A DNA stretch of 64,000 bases. It comes from Bryum argenteum (Eukaryota; Streptophyta; Bryopsida; Bryales; Bryaceae). The notes beneath the pieces are model-generated. The model was given only the letters and a program-made list of their open reading frames with translations, had not been told where the DNA came from and did not search any database. Numbering within the stretch: position 1 is the first letter of the stretch; every line of letters starts with the position of its first letter. Shown one piece after another: positions 45,030 through 57,903 of the stretch. The stretch lies in contig CM073328.1 in NCBI GenBank assembly GCA_037043015.1, positions 5,257,409-5,321,408 of the forward strand. Direction: 5' to 3'. A program made the position numbers and the translations under genes.

Positions 45030-48000
45030 TCAAATATGGCGCAGTTCGTGCTCACCGTGAGCAAAATGGCAGGCGCGACCGTCCTTGCAGCCATTAGGCC
45101 TGAGATAGTACCTGCACAGCTTGGTCTTGAAGAACCTGTTGGGGAAGGGAGGCGGTCCGGGCGGTTCGAGCATGATCCGATCGATCATTCGATCTACCCC
45201 TGTCATGTCCCCGAGCCCATGCACAAACGCGTTCAGCCCGACCATGTGTTCGTCACCGAAGAAATCGTCGTAGTCCAGGTCGTCAAAGTCATCGACATCC
45301 TCGTCGTAGCCAAAGAAGTCTTCCACCATGTGCTCGTCTTCCACATCTTCGTCGTCGTCATCCACGAAGTCGTACATGTCGTCGTCGTCGTCGGACTCGT
45401 CATCTGAGTCTAACGGCGTTCGAACGATGTTCCTCTCGTCCCAGAGCTTGCATTGACACTGCTGCTTCTTGTGCTTCCATTCAGTCCCACATGTATAACA
45501 GAACTCGTACCCACATCTGTAGCAAAAAACAGCCATATCAGGATCGGCGAACTTTTGTAACCATGCTCGTAAGCTTACAATTGCACAGAACCATATACAA
45601 TGCTTGTAATAAGAATGGACACTTATACAGTTGCAAAATAGCCGCAGATACATGTTCAGATGGTATTGCATCAATACCAGCACAATTCATATTTGTTAGG
45701 GTGAGAAGCTACATACCGGCATGTCATGTGATAACAACCTTCAGCAAGCTCGATCATACGCCTGCACTTCTTGCATCGTTGCCATTTCTGATTCTTAGCC
45801 AATTTATAGAGGTTGCTCTCTTCAGAGTCGCGCTGATCAGGAGGGAGGTTCTGGTAATCCTGACAGGATCTGTTCCAATGCCAAGGTACTCGACAATCCA
45901 GACAGAAGCTTCGTAGACATGCGACACACTCCACCTTTTGATACAATGACGAGCTGGCTGTGGAAGAAGTGCCCTGCACATAATTACCATATCAAGGAAT
46001 CAGAACGTACTGAACATGTTCGAGGGAAAATCAAGAACATGAATATTAGATATGCTTGAGCATAAGGCATCGATCTATTACCTCTGGAATATTCAAGCCG
46101 CTCTTGTCCATTAATGTCGAGCAATTGGCATAAGGACAATACACCCTGTCTCCTTCAGGAACCTTTGCCTCTATGAGACGCTTGGTTAGAATACTGAATA
46201 TCTCCTGTGTAAGATACTTCTTGCACTCGTCAGGATATTCCAGCACCTCCGGACAAGCAGCCTGTAATCCAGACGCATGAAAGTTGATTGTTATTGAAGA
46301 AGACGTAATGTCATTCTAATTGAATACGAAGAGTTCCATAATAGGTCCTGGTGCGAATGAATTCCTTCTTGATGTTTTGAGCTCAAACGCCATATTGATA
46401 CATAACAAATGTAATCAAGACATGTCATCAGAGGGACGAAAACGAACCCCGATAAGCAATGAACTGAAACAGAATACAAAGAGGATAGTATGTAAAGAGT
46501 ACCTGTGGACAACGAACAGGAACCTGGTTGACTTGAACTTGGACCTCGGCGTGTTTTTGCATACATGCGACACAGAACTTGTGCCGACATTTCTTCACAG
46601 TCGCCATCTCTGCTGAAGTTTTATCGTCCAAACAAATGAGACAGTTTTCCTTCAAAACCCTGCAAGGGGGAGACACATTCGTCAACCAGAACGTAGGCAT
46701 GCCTTCTGTGCTCCATTCTAAAACGATAGCCTAACAACCCTGTGATAAGATCTTACGAAAAATGAGTACAGGTCATCTGAATATGTGCAGACAAATCTAA
46801 CCACTTCTACTCACAACACTAGACCAATTTCAGTTGTGAGCAGAATATACGTAGCAAACGTAGATAAAATTATTATCCCGACAGCAACCAGCATAGGATA
46901 GACATACCGCCTGGAATCGTCCGCAATCCCAGCATGTTCTGCGACATTGTCAATGGCTCCTGAAGTAGAAGCACCGGCACTGGATGAAGACGCATCACCA
47001 GCCAAATGACTTGCGATGGCAGCTTGCGCTAACTGATTGACAGCAACGTTCACAGTTCCTTTTGGACAAGGTGCTATGTTAAAGGCTTCGAAAGGATGCA
47101 TTGCTTCGTGAACTTGGTTCAACAACCTCCACTGGTTTGCTAGCTTGGGCTTAGAGAAACCATTCACCTGCTCAACGAACGCACCAAGTAAGCATCTCTC
47201 CATCTTTGCGGAAAATCATCCACACTTGTTACACAGGGGCAAAACATGTAAGTCAATTAGGATTTAACAGCTGCCCTTGCTACCTATTACCAATCAGAAT
47301 TCATGCAGCAAGACCTCGCTGCCGGAGATTGCAACACAAAACGAACAAATCTAAAACCTAGAAAGCATCCGGCCTACCCAACCTTCCGCGGACACCAATA
47401 GAAACACTAATCACGCAGGCCCTGCCGAACTAAGCACTAACAAGAACCAAAACAAAGATCATTACTAAACGCAAATGAGAACAAAACGCTTCCACTATCA
47501 AGTAAAGCGATATCTCTAAGATCGATTACAACTAGGAAAGAACCTAGTTCCATTACAATAAAACCTCCTCCATTGCTGGCAATCTCGCAATAGAAATTAC
47601 TCGAAATCTAAACGATCTGGGAGCAATTACGGTGGTTCGATAAATACATCCATTAAGCACCTTGAAAGCAGCTCACCGGAAATTCCAACGCAGAAAGAAC
47701 AAACCTAAAACCTAGGATCTTCCCAACCTGCAGTAGACACCAATAGAAACACTAACCAGACAGGCTTTGCCGAACTGTGCGATCTGACGCAAATAAGAAT
47801 CAAACTCTTCCACTACCAAGAAAGGCAACATCTCCGGAATTGGATGCAACCAAGGAAAAACCTACTTCCAGTACAATAAAACTTTCTTCAATGCTGGCAA
47901 TGCTGGCAATCTCGCATAGAGAGTGCTCGAAATCTAAACGATCTGGCAGCAATTACGATAAACACGTCTGTTGAGCACCTGCAAGAGCTTGTCTTGTTTG

Positions 48001-48745
48001 GTGAAGCTAAAAGAGCCAAATAAGACAAGATCCATTGATCTTAAGCATATTAGAACTGCACTTAACGAAATCACCTTATCCTAAATTCGAATTTCGCAGT
48101 AAAGTAGCAAATTACTAATTCACTAATAGTAAGATCGCACAACAATTGGAACTAAAGCATGTGTCGACCTGCGATCGATAGCCAAACCCTAAAAAAACCT
48201 CCGAAAGCGAGAGTCGCTCTTTCTCGCGGACTTAAAGTAATAGCAACATTAAGAATCTTCTCCCGCATCAACGAACGACGAAATGGCAAAGAATTACTGA
48301 AAAATTTGCGGAGATTGGAAAATGTCTGTCTGACCTGATCGCTGACCATTTTCGAGGAGAGCCGACAATTAAGATACTGAACTCCGAGCCTTTCGGCAAC
48401 TTCCATAGCTGCAAGCAGACCACCATACTCGGCGATATGCCAACTCAATCCATGTCCCGCATACCTACTCTGCTGCCACAGAACCCTATTCTGCGAGCCT
48501 GGATCCGTGAGCACGACGCCAATTCCAACGTGACCTTCGGGAGTCTTCAACGCCCGCACTTCGACGTCGTACTCCTGGTCACAATACACCGCCGATCCAT
48601 CTCCTTCCACTTCCTTACTTTCCCGATTCTCAACCTCATTTGCTGCTTCCGCTTGCGCCATTGATGCCGCTATCGCTTCCTCCATCTGTAATGCGTAGGC
48701 GTACTCCAAATCCGCGGCCATGCGGGGCGACGACGCCATAGCCAT
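45030..48745 (-). CDS. RBR-type E3 ubiquitin ligase with RNase H-like and CCCH domains
   Basis: RBR ligases take ubiquitin from an E2 onto a RING2 cysteine and pass it to a target. Six exons on the minus strand: 48745-48335, 47167-46908, 46659-46503, 46261-46082, 45973-45717, 45516-45030. All are GT-AG, totalling 1752 nt, 583 residues. An RNase H-like (RVT_3-type) domain spans about 50-200; its usual acidic residues look only partly kept, so it is probably not a nuclease. RING1 begins CLICLDD (Cys230) with CRHKFC. The IBR lies at about 320-380 (CPYANC, CVACLRSFCLDC). RING2 is CKKCRRMIELAEGCYHMTC with the expected catalytic Cys416, then CGYEFCYTC. A strongly acidic, Asp-rich tract (about 450-520) is followed by a C-x8-C-x5-C-x3-H zinc finger near the C terminus (about 558-578). 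The start codon was chosen as the first ATG of the exon 1 frame. The gene points towards the desulfurase copies and shows no obvious functional link with them. Confidence 0.9.
47324..47963. repeat. tandem duplication within intron 1 of the RBR gene
   Basis: 47324-47640 and 47684-47963 are diverged copies sharing ACACCAATAGAAACACTAA, TTCCACTAYCAAG, TTACAATAAAAC-like and CTCGAAATCTAAACGATCTG blocks. Period about 340-355 bp. No coding sequence inside. Confidence 0.75.
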
Positions 48746-49138
48746 CGCCCTTGAAGCTTGAAGCGCAATGCACTCTCCCCCTGGCTTCTATACACAAATG
48801 AGGAAGACGACGGACCTTGGACGATCGTCGTCGTGATCCACGAACGATTGGGATTCGTTCGTCTGGAAGCGTTACTTTGTGACGGAGACGTCCGGCGTCG
48901 GTCGGTAGCCACCCCCCCACCCCCTTTCATTTATATTCAATCTTTTAATGTTGAAATAGTCCTATGGTGTCAGTTGTTGTCTTTAAGTACTTTGTCGGAA
49001 CATCTTCTATATTTTATTGCAGACACAAGTACTGTACATTTTAGTCCGTATAAAAAGTTAAAAAGTGTATTTGGTTCATGAAATAGTAAAAAGTTTGTTT
49101 GAGTAAAAACTAGAGATTTTTATTAAGTTAATGAAAAA
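48746..49138. other. 5' flank of the RBR gene
   Basis: Likely 5' UTR and promoter of the minus-strand RBR gene. A C-rich run lies at 48911-48925. No TATA box that I would commit to. Confidence 0.4.
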
Positions 49139-49142
49139 TTAA

Positions 49143-49433
49143 CCCTTAAAGATCCTTGATGCAAAATTGTCCTAATCACAAAAAATGACCTTTGTTTGTT
49201 GTTACTTAAAAAAAAGACCTTTGTTTACGTTAGCTAAAAATAAAGCTTTATCTAAGTATCAATTTGAAGATCCAACCGTAGAATCTCAAATTTAACTTGC
49301 CTTTCCACTTTCATTCCAAATTTAAACCGTTGTTTCTTTTTCATTTTTGAGATTATAATGGTCAAATTTGGCTGATGTTTTTCTCCTACAGGGACCCCAA
49401 GAAGTCATTTTGGCTTTCTTGGATCTTTAGGGG
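49143..49433. mobile_element. TTAA-flanked element (262-bp family, expanded)
   Basis: TTAA at 49139-49142 and 49434-49437. Ends CCCTTAAAGATCC and GGATCTTTAGGGG are inverted. Interior ATAATGGTCAAATTTGGCTG. A short internal duplication makes it 291 bp. Confidence 0.65.
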
Positions 49434-49437
49434 TTAA

Positions 49438-49955
49438 GTATTGTTAAGAATTTCTAATGTGTGGTTTGCGGTGTATTATCACTGCATGGTTGGTTGGTGG
49501 TGTACTTCGGTTGCATGGTTGATGGATGTTGCTGTCAGTGGCTAGTGCGATTTGTGTAATGCATGCCCATTCCCAAAGTGCACGCCCCTTTTAGTTTGAT
49601 TCTCATGTGATACGGTGGTTACTGAAATAGAGATGTTGATTTCTCATTGGAGCTTGATGTAAGAAAAATTATCATGAGGCGAATGAACGCACTCATGAAG
49701 AAGTTAGTAATTAATAACCCTGAGTAGGAAGAGACAAAATTGTCGCCTTTTAGTGCACGTAATACAAAGAGGCCATGAGTGACCTTTGCATGCAAGGATA
49801 ATCATTGTCCTCTTTCATGAGTGAAAAGATAGCCTAGGATTAAAAGATAATTATCACAGATTAGACTTTGATCCCAAGTGTTTAATTATATAGTTAAGAC
49901 TTAAGGTGAAGCCTTGCTTAACCTTTCACCGTCTCATTGCAAGGTAGAATGCCCC
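49438..49955. other. spacer, nothing recognised
   Basis: No open frame or repeat end that I can support. Confidence 0.35.
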
Positions 49956-49959
49956 TTAA

Positions 49960-50163
49960 CCCCTTAACGTCCTAGGAGTATTTTTAACCGAGAACTCACT
50001 AGTTTGTCCTAGTGGCTGATACAAATAATTTATATTATTTATGGGGCCATAAATATTTTGAAATCCAAAATTTTGGGATCTAGAAGCCCGATTTGCAATT
50101 CGGTCGTTGCCCGCACCTCTAAATATAAACCCTTGATTTTTCGACACTAGGGACGTCTAGGGA
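49960..50163. mobile_element. TTAA-flanked element with CCCCTTAACGTCC end
   Basis: TTAA at 49956-49959 and 50164-50167. Left CCCCTTAACGTCCTAG and right CTAGGGACGTCTAGGGA are inverted. The interior is unlike the other types. Confidence 0.6.
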
Positions 50164-50167
50164 TTAA

Positions 50168-50584
50168 AGTTACCTTTCAAAGCATGCAAAGCCTCTATGC
50201 CCCAAAAGAGCATTCCACCCTAAAAGGGACAACAATGGAGCAAGCATAATCAAATAATAAAAGCTAAGTATTGCAAGGGCCATGTTAGTAACTAAGAAAA
50301 TTTAAGGAAGAACGAGAGTGCAACTATTTCAAAAGAACAAAAGTTTTTTTAATTTTTACTTCTAGCAAGTCGTATTGTAATTTATTTGCATTACCCAATT
50401 GGTATTGGAGTAGTAAACATTGCTCATCAAAATAAACTCAAATCACGTATATCACATGTATTATTGGCAGATGGAAGTAGTTAGATAAGGGGATTATGAC
50501 GAGTCAAATATAGCTGATTGTTCCAAAAACAAACGTCCAACCTAAACTTGACTCTTGAGTTTCAAGATTAAATAACTCCTAAAG
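50168..50584. other. spacer left of the Harbinger element
   Basis: AT-rich, no gene seen. Confidence 0.35.
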
Positions 50585-52127
50585 TAAAGCCCCCTTCGCA
50601 CTTAGAGTTTGGTAACTCTGTCAAACTACACGTTACCACTGTGGAGTTCGAAAGAACCTGATTTTGTTCACATTTGGAATATCGGAAAGTGGCTTTTTAG
50701 GACTGGACGGTTACAGGGCAACGAAGGTTCAGATGTGAAGTTTCGCACCTATGTGGACAGGGGCCACGGTGGTAACAATGATCATCCTCATCAAATCGCG
50801 GAAATCGGGGGAAACTGAAGTGACAGCCCGTGTCACTGCTGGCGGGCAGGTCGGGTAGAGAAAAGATGAGCCGGGCAGCAATTTCGAACTGGGCACTTTC
50901 TCTCTCTCCCCCTTGTCTCGCAACGTACCTTGCCGGTGGTCTCCATTGCATCGTGTCCGTCACGGGTGCTCCTCCGATCGCAATTGTTTCTGACTCGTGC
51001 GCAATCTTGGGGTCCTCTACAGCGAATATCCATCGGGCGCGAGGTACGTCTGTATTATATCAAAACTACTGCTCCTGGCCCCGTCAAAGTCCGATGCATT
51101 GAACATCTCGTTTGCCTCTGATAATTGCTCGGATGCAAATTGTTGCAGAGGATCTCCGATGCCAACGTGCATTCTCCATTCTGCATTCTCCAACGTGCAT
51201 GCCATTCACCCTCGCTCGCACCAGTGTACACAAATGTAAACCATGGCCTAGAATGTCCACTTTCACCGGCAGACACCCATTCTTTTCTCCGATCAAACCT
51301 GTCCAGTCTAAAGGAACCATCGTCGTCGCTTGACTGATACTAATGGGTTCCGTATTTTTTTTTTAATTTTACGGTTTGTTGTGTTGTATTTGATGACATT
51401 GAAGTAATTCTCCCGATTGACATTCATCGGGGTTGTGCATGTAGGAGTCCGCGGTAAGCGATCGCCGCAAACCCTCCTCTTCTTTGTCGTGCGCATTCCG
51501 TTTCGATTACGAACGTGTTGCGTCGATCGGATCATCGATTGTCTCCCCCAAGATAGTACGTACCTCGCGCGTTCACGTTGATTGTCCAATGAATCGGCGA
51601 TTCGATCTGAGCTCCACACAAAGAGAGTCGAGCTTGAAAATTTGCATATAGAACACATCGGGAGCAAACTAAAAGTAAGTGCTTGACCTCGAAGAAGAAC
51701 ACGATGGCGACTTGAATCTGCGCCGATCGATGTATAGCGTTCACATTATAGCAGCATCATCTTGTCTCCCGATGACCGTACGTACATCGGTCGCACAATA
51801 GTCACCATTGTCCGCTCGGTTCAATCGGTTTGGTTGTCACTAAGGGTTTAGGGTTTTGGCGGTGAAGACTTCTCCGCGTTTCGTTATGGACCGCAGAGTA
51901 GACCCCGAATGTTGCATTCTTCCTCCCGTCCTTGGTCCTACTACCGCAAAACGTCGTAGATACTATGTTTCGGCCGGGTGAGACCATTCTTTACGATGAA
52001 GGCGATGGCGCGATTCAAGTCGGTCAAGTCCATGAAACCTTGGTGAACATGAACACCATCCTCGCTTCGCTTCGCTTCACGATTTTCGAATCGTGCATGC
52101 AACCACCCTATTAGACCAGGAGCTCGG

Positions 52128-53216
52128 GTGGTGGGTTATGCCCGCTCTACTTCATGGTTTTCTAGATTCGTCTTGCGGGAGTATCGTGATAATAGATGGT
52201 TAGAAAATTTCCGGATGACAAAATCATCCGTCTTGATCTCACCAATCTCCTCCGCCCCCACATTGAGAAGCGAGAACACCCGATATCGGTGGCCATTCCT
52301 CCAATTGTGAGGGTCGCATGTACTCTATTTAAACTTTGCAGGGTGCTAGCTTGTTGCTCGCTCCGAATTCTTTGCCATTGGGACAAGCACGGTTTCTGGA
52401 ATTATCCGGGACGTCGTCAAGGCCGTCAATGACGAAGTGAGGCACGAGATTGCTTGGCCAACTGGAAATCGTCTTCAGATGATAATAGCCCAATTTCGGG
52501 AGTTTTCAGATTTTCCAGGGATAGTTGGTGCCATCGACGGAACTCACTTGCATATTAGAAAACCGAATGATAGCCCAGAAGATTACTTCTATTTCAAAAG
52601 TGGTGGCTTCACAATGCAATGTCAAGCAGTTGTAGACCGGAGCCGCAAGTTTATTGACATCTCAGTAGGAATGCCGGGATCGACAAATGATGCCAGACAA
52701 CTTCGGAGATCCATGCTATACCACAAAGCTACAACCACAAATCTATTTGACCCTGCAGATGCAGTCGAGGGGTTTGTTCCTTACCTAATAGGGGATAAGG
52801 GATACCCTATACTTCCATGGCTTATCACTCCCTACCGTGACAACCCCGGTGGTCGACGTTCAGTTCAGGAGACTCTTTTCAACCGCAAGCTTTCTGGTGC
52901 CAGAAGTGTTGTAGAGAATGCCTTCGGCATTCTGAAGCAAACCTTCCGAGAGCTTCACAGTGCTTCGGATTTGCACATCACTCTGTTGCCGGATGTTGTC
53001 GTTTGCTGCTCAATTCTTCATAACCTACTACTTGGACAAAGTGCCGACGAGGTCGACCGTCTCCTTGCCATGCTCCAACGGGAAGGGATGGCACCTGCTG
53101 TCGATGAAGATGCAGTTCAGGAGCGCCCTCCTGAAGATGGCCCGGTACTGGACGAGGTTCACGATGAGCAGAAGCGGGGCAGACTTGCTGCCTTCCTTGT
53201 GAAGGACAGGGTATGA
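52128..53216 (+). pseudogene. PIF/Harbinger DDE transposase, frameshifted 5' part
   Basis: The catalytic domain is open from about 52345 to the stop at 53214-53216. Counting from the GTG at 52437, the triad is Asp34 (AIDGTH), Asp85 (GSTNDAR) and Glu160 (VVENAFGILK), with LIGDKGYPILPWL between, as in DDE_Tnp_4 (Harbinger) proteins. The N-terminal helical region (52128-52345) is split over different frames: FRMTKSS lies in one, LLRPHIEK and IPPIVRVACTLFKLC in another, and GIIRDVVKAV back in the first. At least two frameshifts are therefore needed, unless small introns explain them. It works with the SANT-like partner in binding element ends and inserts at TWA targets. I judge it a recently inactivated transposase. 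Confidence 0.85.
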
Positions 53217-53809
53217 TTGACATGTTCTAGTGGGCGAGGCGGGCCGGGTTCGGGATGGTGGCGGGGGAGGTGGACGACACCCCTGCTTCAGGGCCCCAAG
53301 CACCATGCTTCGGAACCCCAGCGGCTGCACAGACATAAGAAGGTATGGACACATGAACACACAACATTGCAATTTTATCCATATACTACCGGTAGTGCAG
53401 TTTTATTGACATGTGATAATAAGAAGCATGTAGTAGATACCATGGACGCAATTTTTTTTTTGGCCCACATGGCTGCTTGTAGTACTGTCAACAATAACAT
53501 ACGGGGTTCACTCATAATCTACTGAACATGTGCATGGAACAGGAGGTGGCTACAAAGGATAGAAGCAAGAGCAAAGTGCCCTATAAGGTAAGGACAATGA
53601 TTCAAACTCCATCACCCTACTATGAAAATCGCTCTTCAATGTAGGGGATGTGACTACCGGATGTTGACATCAAATTGCTATGTGCTCAGTTGAATGCAGG
53701 TTCATCTGGAGCTGGATCGGGGGTTATTGAAGGGGTAGTGTCTGCTGTAGTCGGGTTTGGAACAGTGGGGAGCAGTGATCGTGAAATAGCGGAAGCAAGA
53801 TTTGCAATT
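53217..53809. other. Harbinger interior, 3' of the transposase
   Basis: Non-coding as far as can be seen, ending at the retrotransposon target site. Confidence 0.4.
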
Positions 53810-53814
53810 GTCAG

Positions 53815-54297
53815 GGACACGGAAACAGATGATAAGAATATGTGGAAACTAACAAGAACTGACAGGAGCTTGAATTAACAAGAAGAGTACACGAACAACA
53901 ACAAGAGATATGAGCTAGAGCTCCAAGAGATGCGTTGTCGAGACTGAGGTTGCCCTCAGCCTCGACTCCTATATATATACTAGCTAAGAGGAAGGTTCTC
54001 CGTAACCTTCCTCAACCTAGGACCTTCTAGGACCTTCCAAGAACTTCCAAGACCTTCCGAAGCTTCCGGGGCCTTTCGGAAACTTCAAGGACCTTCCAAA
54101 AACTTCCAGAGACTTCCGGGAACTTCCAGAAGTTTCCGGAAGCTTCTAACCTTCTTAGAACCTTCCTAAGTTGTCTACCTAGTACGTGGCCGTGACACAG
54201 GGAATCTTCAAGGAATCTTCGAGGAATCTTTTAGGGAATCTTCAGAGAATATTTTAGAAGAACCTTCTAAAAACTTCTTGTGTATGTCCCGACATCA
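53815..54297 (-). repeat. 3' LTR of the Gypsy element
   Basis: 483 bp. On the minus strand it starts TGATGTCGGGACATACACAA directly after the polypurine tract. Very similar to 59448-59913, with internal short CTTCC/GGAAG-rich repeats. Confidence 0.82.
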
Positions 54298-54891
54298 CCT
54301 CCCCTTCTAGCTTCGAGGTCTCAGGAAAGAACGTTGTTGATAGTCAATACCAACGCAGGGAAAATGAAAATCTGCCGCATTGACATCCGCAATAAACTCC
54401 AATTGTTGTTCACGAGGCAAGTGGTTCATCGGTCTTGAAGCCAACGATAGTGGCCGACGCCTTCCACTTCGGCCGGCGTGAACTTACGTATGTCTTCGTT
54501 ATGGAATTGTCGCAAACACACCTTTCAGCGGACCATTGAAAGCGGGCTCGACCTCAAATACAATCACCAGCGATCGATTCTTCGGAATCCTCCGTCGGCG
54601 TCGTGGCGTAGGCGATTCTTCATCTGCAGGTCGCGCCCGAGAGTTGGTTGGTTGAGATGGCATAACCCCAGTATGCTATCTATCTCTCGACTATCCATGA
54701 CTAAAAACCAAACTATGACTATAGAGAAATTCTATCTAGAACAAAATATGTAAATCAAATGTGAATCGAGGTTGTGTTCACTCTCCCCTTTTATTCTCCG
54801 AGTGGGCAAGCGTCGGAGAAAGTTATCGTCGGAAAAGGCTTAGGTTTATGAGGATATCGTTGATGAAATTCTGTCACCTTTTAAGGCGCAT

Positions 54892-55188
54892 TTACAAGAT
54901 TTTCGGCGTGTTCTCACGTTCTTTCGTTGATGTCGTATCCGCTCCAATGCACAAAATACTCCAAGTTTTTAAAAAGCCTGCGTAGTGAATCCAGACCTTA
55001 TCCACCTCATATTCCTCGTGGTTCTCAATTTCGATCTTAGGTGGCGGCCCTCGCACTCTTAGGAAAAGTCGACTCTCAATAAGGTTCCAATAAAGACACG
55101 TGGAAGACTGGATGTCTTCATAGTAAATTTGGTAACTCCAACCGTCGCCGGCTGGATTGATTTGTTTACGGATGGCAAATGGTCCCAA
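54892..55188 (-). pseudogene. integrase C-terminal and chromodomain remnant (Gypsy)
   Basis: The frame shows LGPFAIRKQIN-like and IEIENHEEYEVDKV segments typical of the integrase tail and the start of a chromodomain. The rest of the chromodomain is out of frame. Confidence 0.65.
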
Positions 55189-55407
55189 TCTTGATAGTCC
55201 AACTTATCACACGGCCGCTTGGTCTTGATATTCCGTCGAAGCGGCCCATACTTTATCTCCGATTTTGAAAGTAGGTCTCATTCGAAATTTATCTGCGGAC
55301 GGACGCCATACGACGACTCTGGCGGTTTGCGATTGAAATCTCGGCGTTCTTGAAGTTCCGATAGGCGCCGCAAAATCTTCTTTCTTTGGGTTGTTATTGG
55401 CCATGAA

Positions 55408-56089
55408 TTAATAAATCGAGCTCGGGTGGTATCCGTAGTTAGCGAAGAATGGTGTTTGTTGGGTCGACGCATGAATAGTGTTGTTGTAGGCGAACTCGCA
55501 AGCGGTAGATACTCGATCCAATCGTCTCATTGATAGTTGATGGTGCAGCGTAGATCTTCGCTCCAATCTTGATTCACCCGTTCCGTCTGCCCGCGTCGGT
55601 TTGAGGATGAAATGCGAAGAAAGCTTGATATCCACCTTCAATATCTCAAATAGAGATTTTTAACTTGGAGACAAAATGGGTTCCGCGATCCGACACAATA
55701 TCATCGGCAAGCCGTGATAACGATATACATTATCAAGAAAAGTAGCTTCACGTATCTTGTTTCGACGATGTATTTCTTACGAGCGAACAAAATGCGCCAT
55801 CTTCGTCACCGATCTACCACAACAAAGATCTTTGTCAAACGAGTTTGAAGGCGGCGAGTCCGTAATGAAATCCATGGAAATTGAAGACTACGGTCGATGC
55901 GGGATAAGCAATGGGCCGCAAAAAGTCCATAGGAAGCGACGCCGCAGGGTTCTTCGACCTTGAACAAATATCACAAGAGAGAACAAACTCCTTCACATCC
56001 TTCCACATTTGGGGCCACTTTTGGAAGTCTCGCGAAATAAGCTCCAATGTCTTGTTGTATCCAAAATGTCCTGCAATTTGGAAAGTCAT
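55408..56089 (-). pseudogene. integrase remnant (Gypsy)
   Basis: The zinc-binding HHCC region is visible at 55835-56089 (GHFGYNKTLELI and SCDICSRSK). The later core segment ACEFAYNNTIHAST lies at 55408-55600 in another frame. Several frame changes separate them. Confidence 0.75.
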
Positions 56090-56324
56090 GGCGTGATTGG
56101 AGGACTCGAAGTCATGTTCGTCCCTTAGGAATATCTGATCATTTCTTCAAAGACAAAAGATCTCCTCCACTGAACTTGTCATTATCAAGACGCTTCGATC
56201 TCGAGAGCTACAGAATCTTCAATTGTCGCGATGACGTATCCGGTTAAGGAAGTCCGTATCGATTGGCGTGATGATGTAGCGCAAATTCTAAAATCTTTCC
56301 GGTTTATTGATGGTGCATTGTTGA

Positions 56325-57386
56325 TCAAACGCCGCTTCTCACTCGCCTTAGGCGCGGATCACGATCTCGCCGATAAGGCATCGGATAGTCCTTGTTGCTT
56401 CCCAGGCCGATAGGTAATAACAAAGTCAAATCGCGACAACGACATATTCCACCGAGCAGCGTCGATTGACTCGAGCCGACATAAAAATCTCCAAATTCTT
56501 GTGATCCGTGTATACGGTCACTGGATGTCCAGCGCCTTCGAGAAAGTGTCGCCCGCTCTTGGAAGGAATCTACTATGGCAAGAGTTTCCTTGAGCGTGGA
56601 TTTCATAATTGATTTTTGAGAAAACTTTCGAGAATAGAACGCTTGGCTGGATGAAGCTTCCCGTCCACGTCCATCTCAGCGAAAGACGCTCTCAAAGCAA
56701 AATCAAGCATCGGTCTCCAAATAGAAGGCCTTTAAAGTCGGGATGTCACCAAGATTGGAGTGTGATAAATGCCATCTTGAGGTCTTGGAATGCCTTTTCT
56801 GCTGAGGTACCCATTCGAGCTTGTCTTACAAGTCAACCGAGTGAGTGGAGCGGCGACTCGAGAATAATTCTTGATGAAGATTCGATAGAAGTTAGAAAAT
56901 CAAGAAAACATCAGACGTCTCTAACCGTCTTGGAACCTCCCGTGATACAATTACTTCCACCTTCTTAGGGTCCATCTTCAAGCCGTCTGTAGTTGCAATG
57001 AACCCTAAAAACTCCATCTCGGTTTGGTGGAATAGGCACTTCTCCAACTTGGCGTAGAGTCTTCGTTCGTAGTTTTCGGGACCAAACGAACGCGTCTTAC
57101 CGTCTTTCTTCTTCGTTTTTGGAAAATATCGGGATGTCATCCAGGATAGATGACAACAAAGTCGTCAAGTCTTTCCCGAAAGATGTCATTCATCATGTGT
57201 TGGAAAAGCAGCCGGAGCGTTGGTAAGGCCAAAAGGCATGACATTATATTCAAAATGGCCATACCTTATGCGAACATTTGTCTTCCACTCGTCTCCTTCC
57301 TCGATCCGTACGAGGTTGTAAGCTCCCCGGATCAATTTTTGTAAAGATCTTTCACGCCCGAATTGCTCCAAGAGACCAGAAATCAA
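56325..57386 (-). pseudogene. reverse transcriptase and RNase H remnant (Gypsy)
   Basis: RT motifs RGAYNLVRI and [11 protein letters not shown] lie at about 57220-57340. The catalytic YLDD region near 57140 is disturbed by an inserted base. KCLFHQTEMEFLGF (about 57000-57050) marks the end of RT. RNase H follows to about 56325 in broken frames. Confidence 0.8.
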
Positions 57387-57903
57387 GGTAGCGGGTAACG
57401 ATTTTTCTTAGTTACCTTGTTGAGGCCTCGATAGTCCACGCACATTCGTAAGGAGCCATCTTTCTTCTTTACAAACAAGATCGGTCTTTGGTGGCGACTT
57501 TGAATGACGAATGAATTTCTTCGCTAGATTCTCGTCGATATCTTTTCAGACTCCGCTAACTCCATTTGAGAGAGATTGTAGATTGGGCCAAAAAGGCGGT
57601 TGTCTTTCCTTCTTGCAGGTCTATGGCGCGATCGTATGGCCGATCTTTCGGTAGTATGTCGCGTTCTTCAAACACGTCCTCAAAAATCCTTGTATTCTTT
57701 CTGGTATCTTCATAGTCGACTCTCTTCTCCGTCTTTAGTTGAAATTTGCATAGATGATGAAAAGTCTTTCTTCTTTGGATGATCGTCTTAACGCCCTTGC
57801 TCCAATAAACAATGGTTTCCCTATCTTGGGATGTCTACTAGGTTGGCTCTTGGAATGTTCTTTGAAAAAAGTCATTTTCCGCAACTTCCAATCTATGGTA
57901 GGG

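Noticed and set aside
45009..45407. 132-codon plus-strand frame rich in valine
   Set aside because: It is the antisense of the Asp-rich exon 6 of the RBR gene (GAC/GAT codons read as GTC/ATC).
50697..51744. Many overlapping open frames in the left part of the Harbinger element
   Set aside because: They overlap on both strands, share no known domain, and probably represent transposon non-coding sequence of higher GC.
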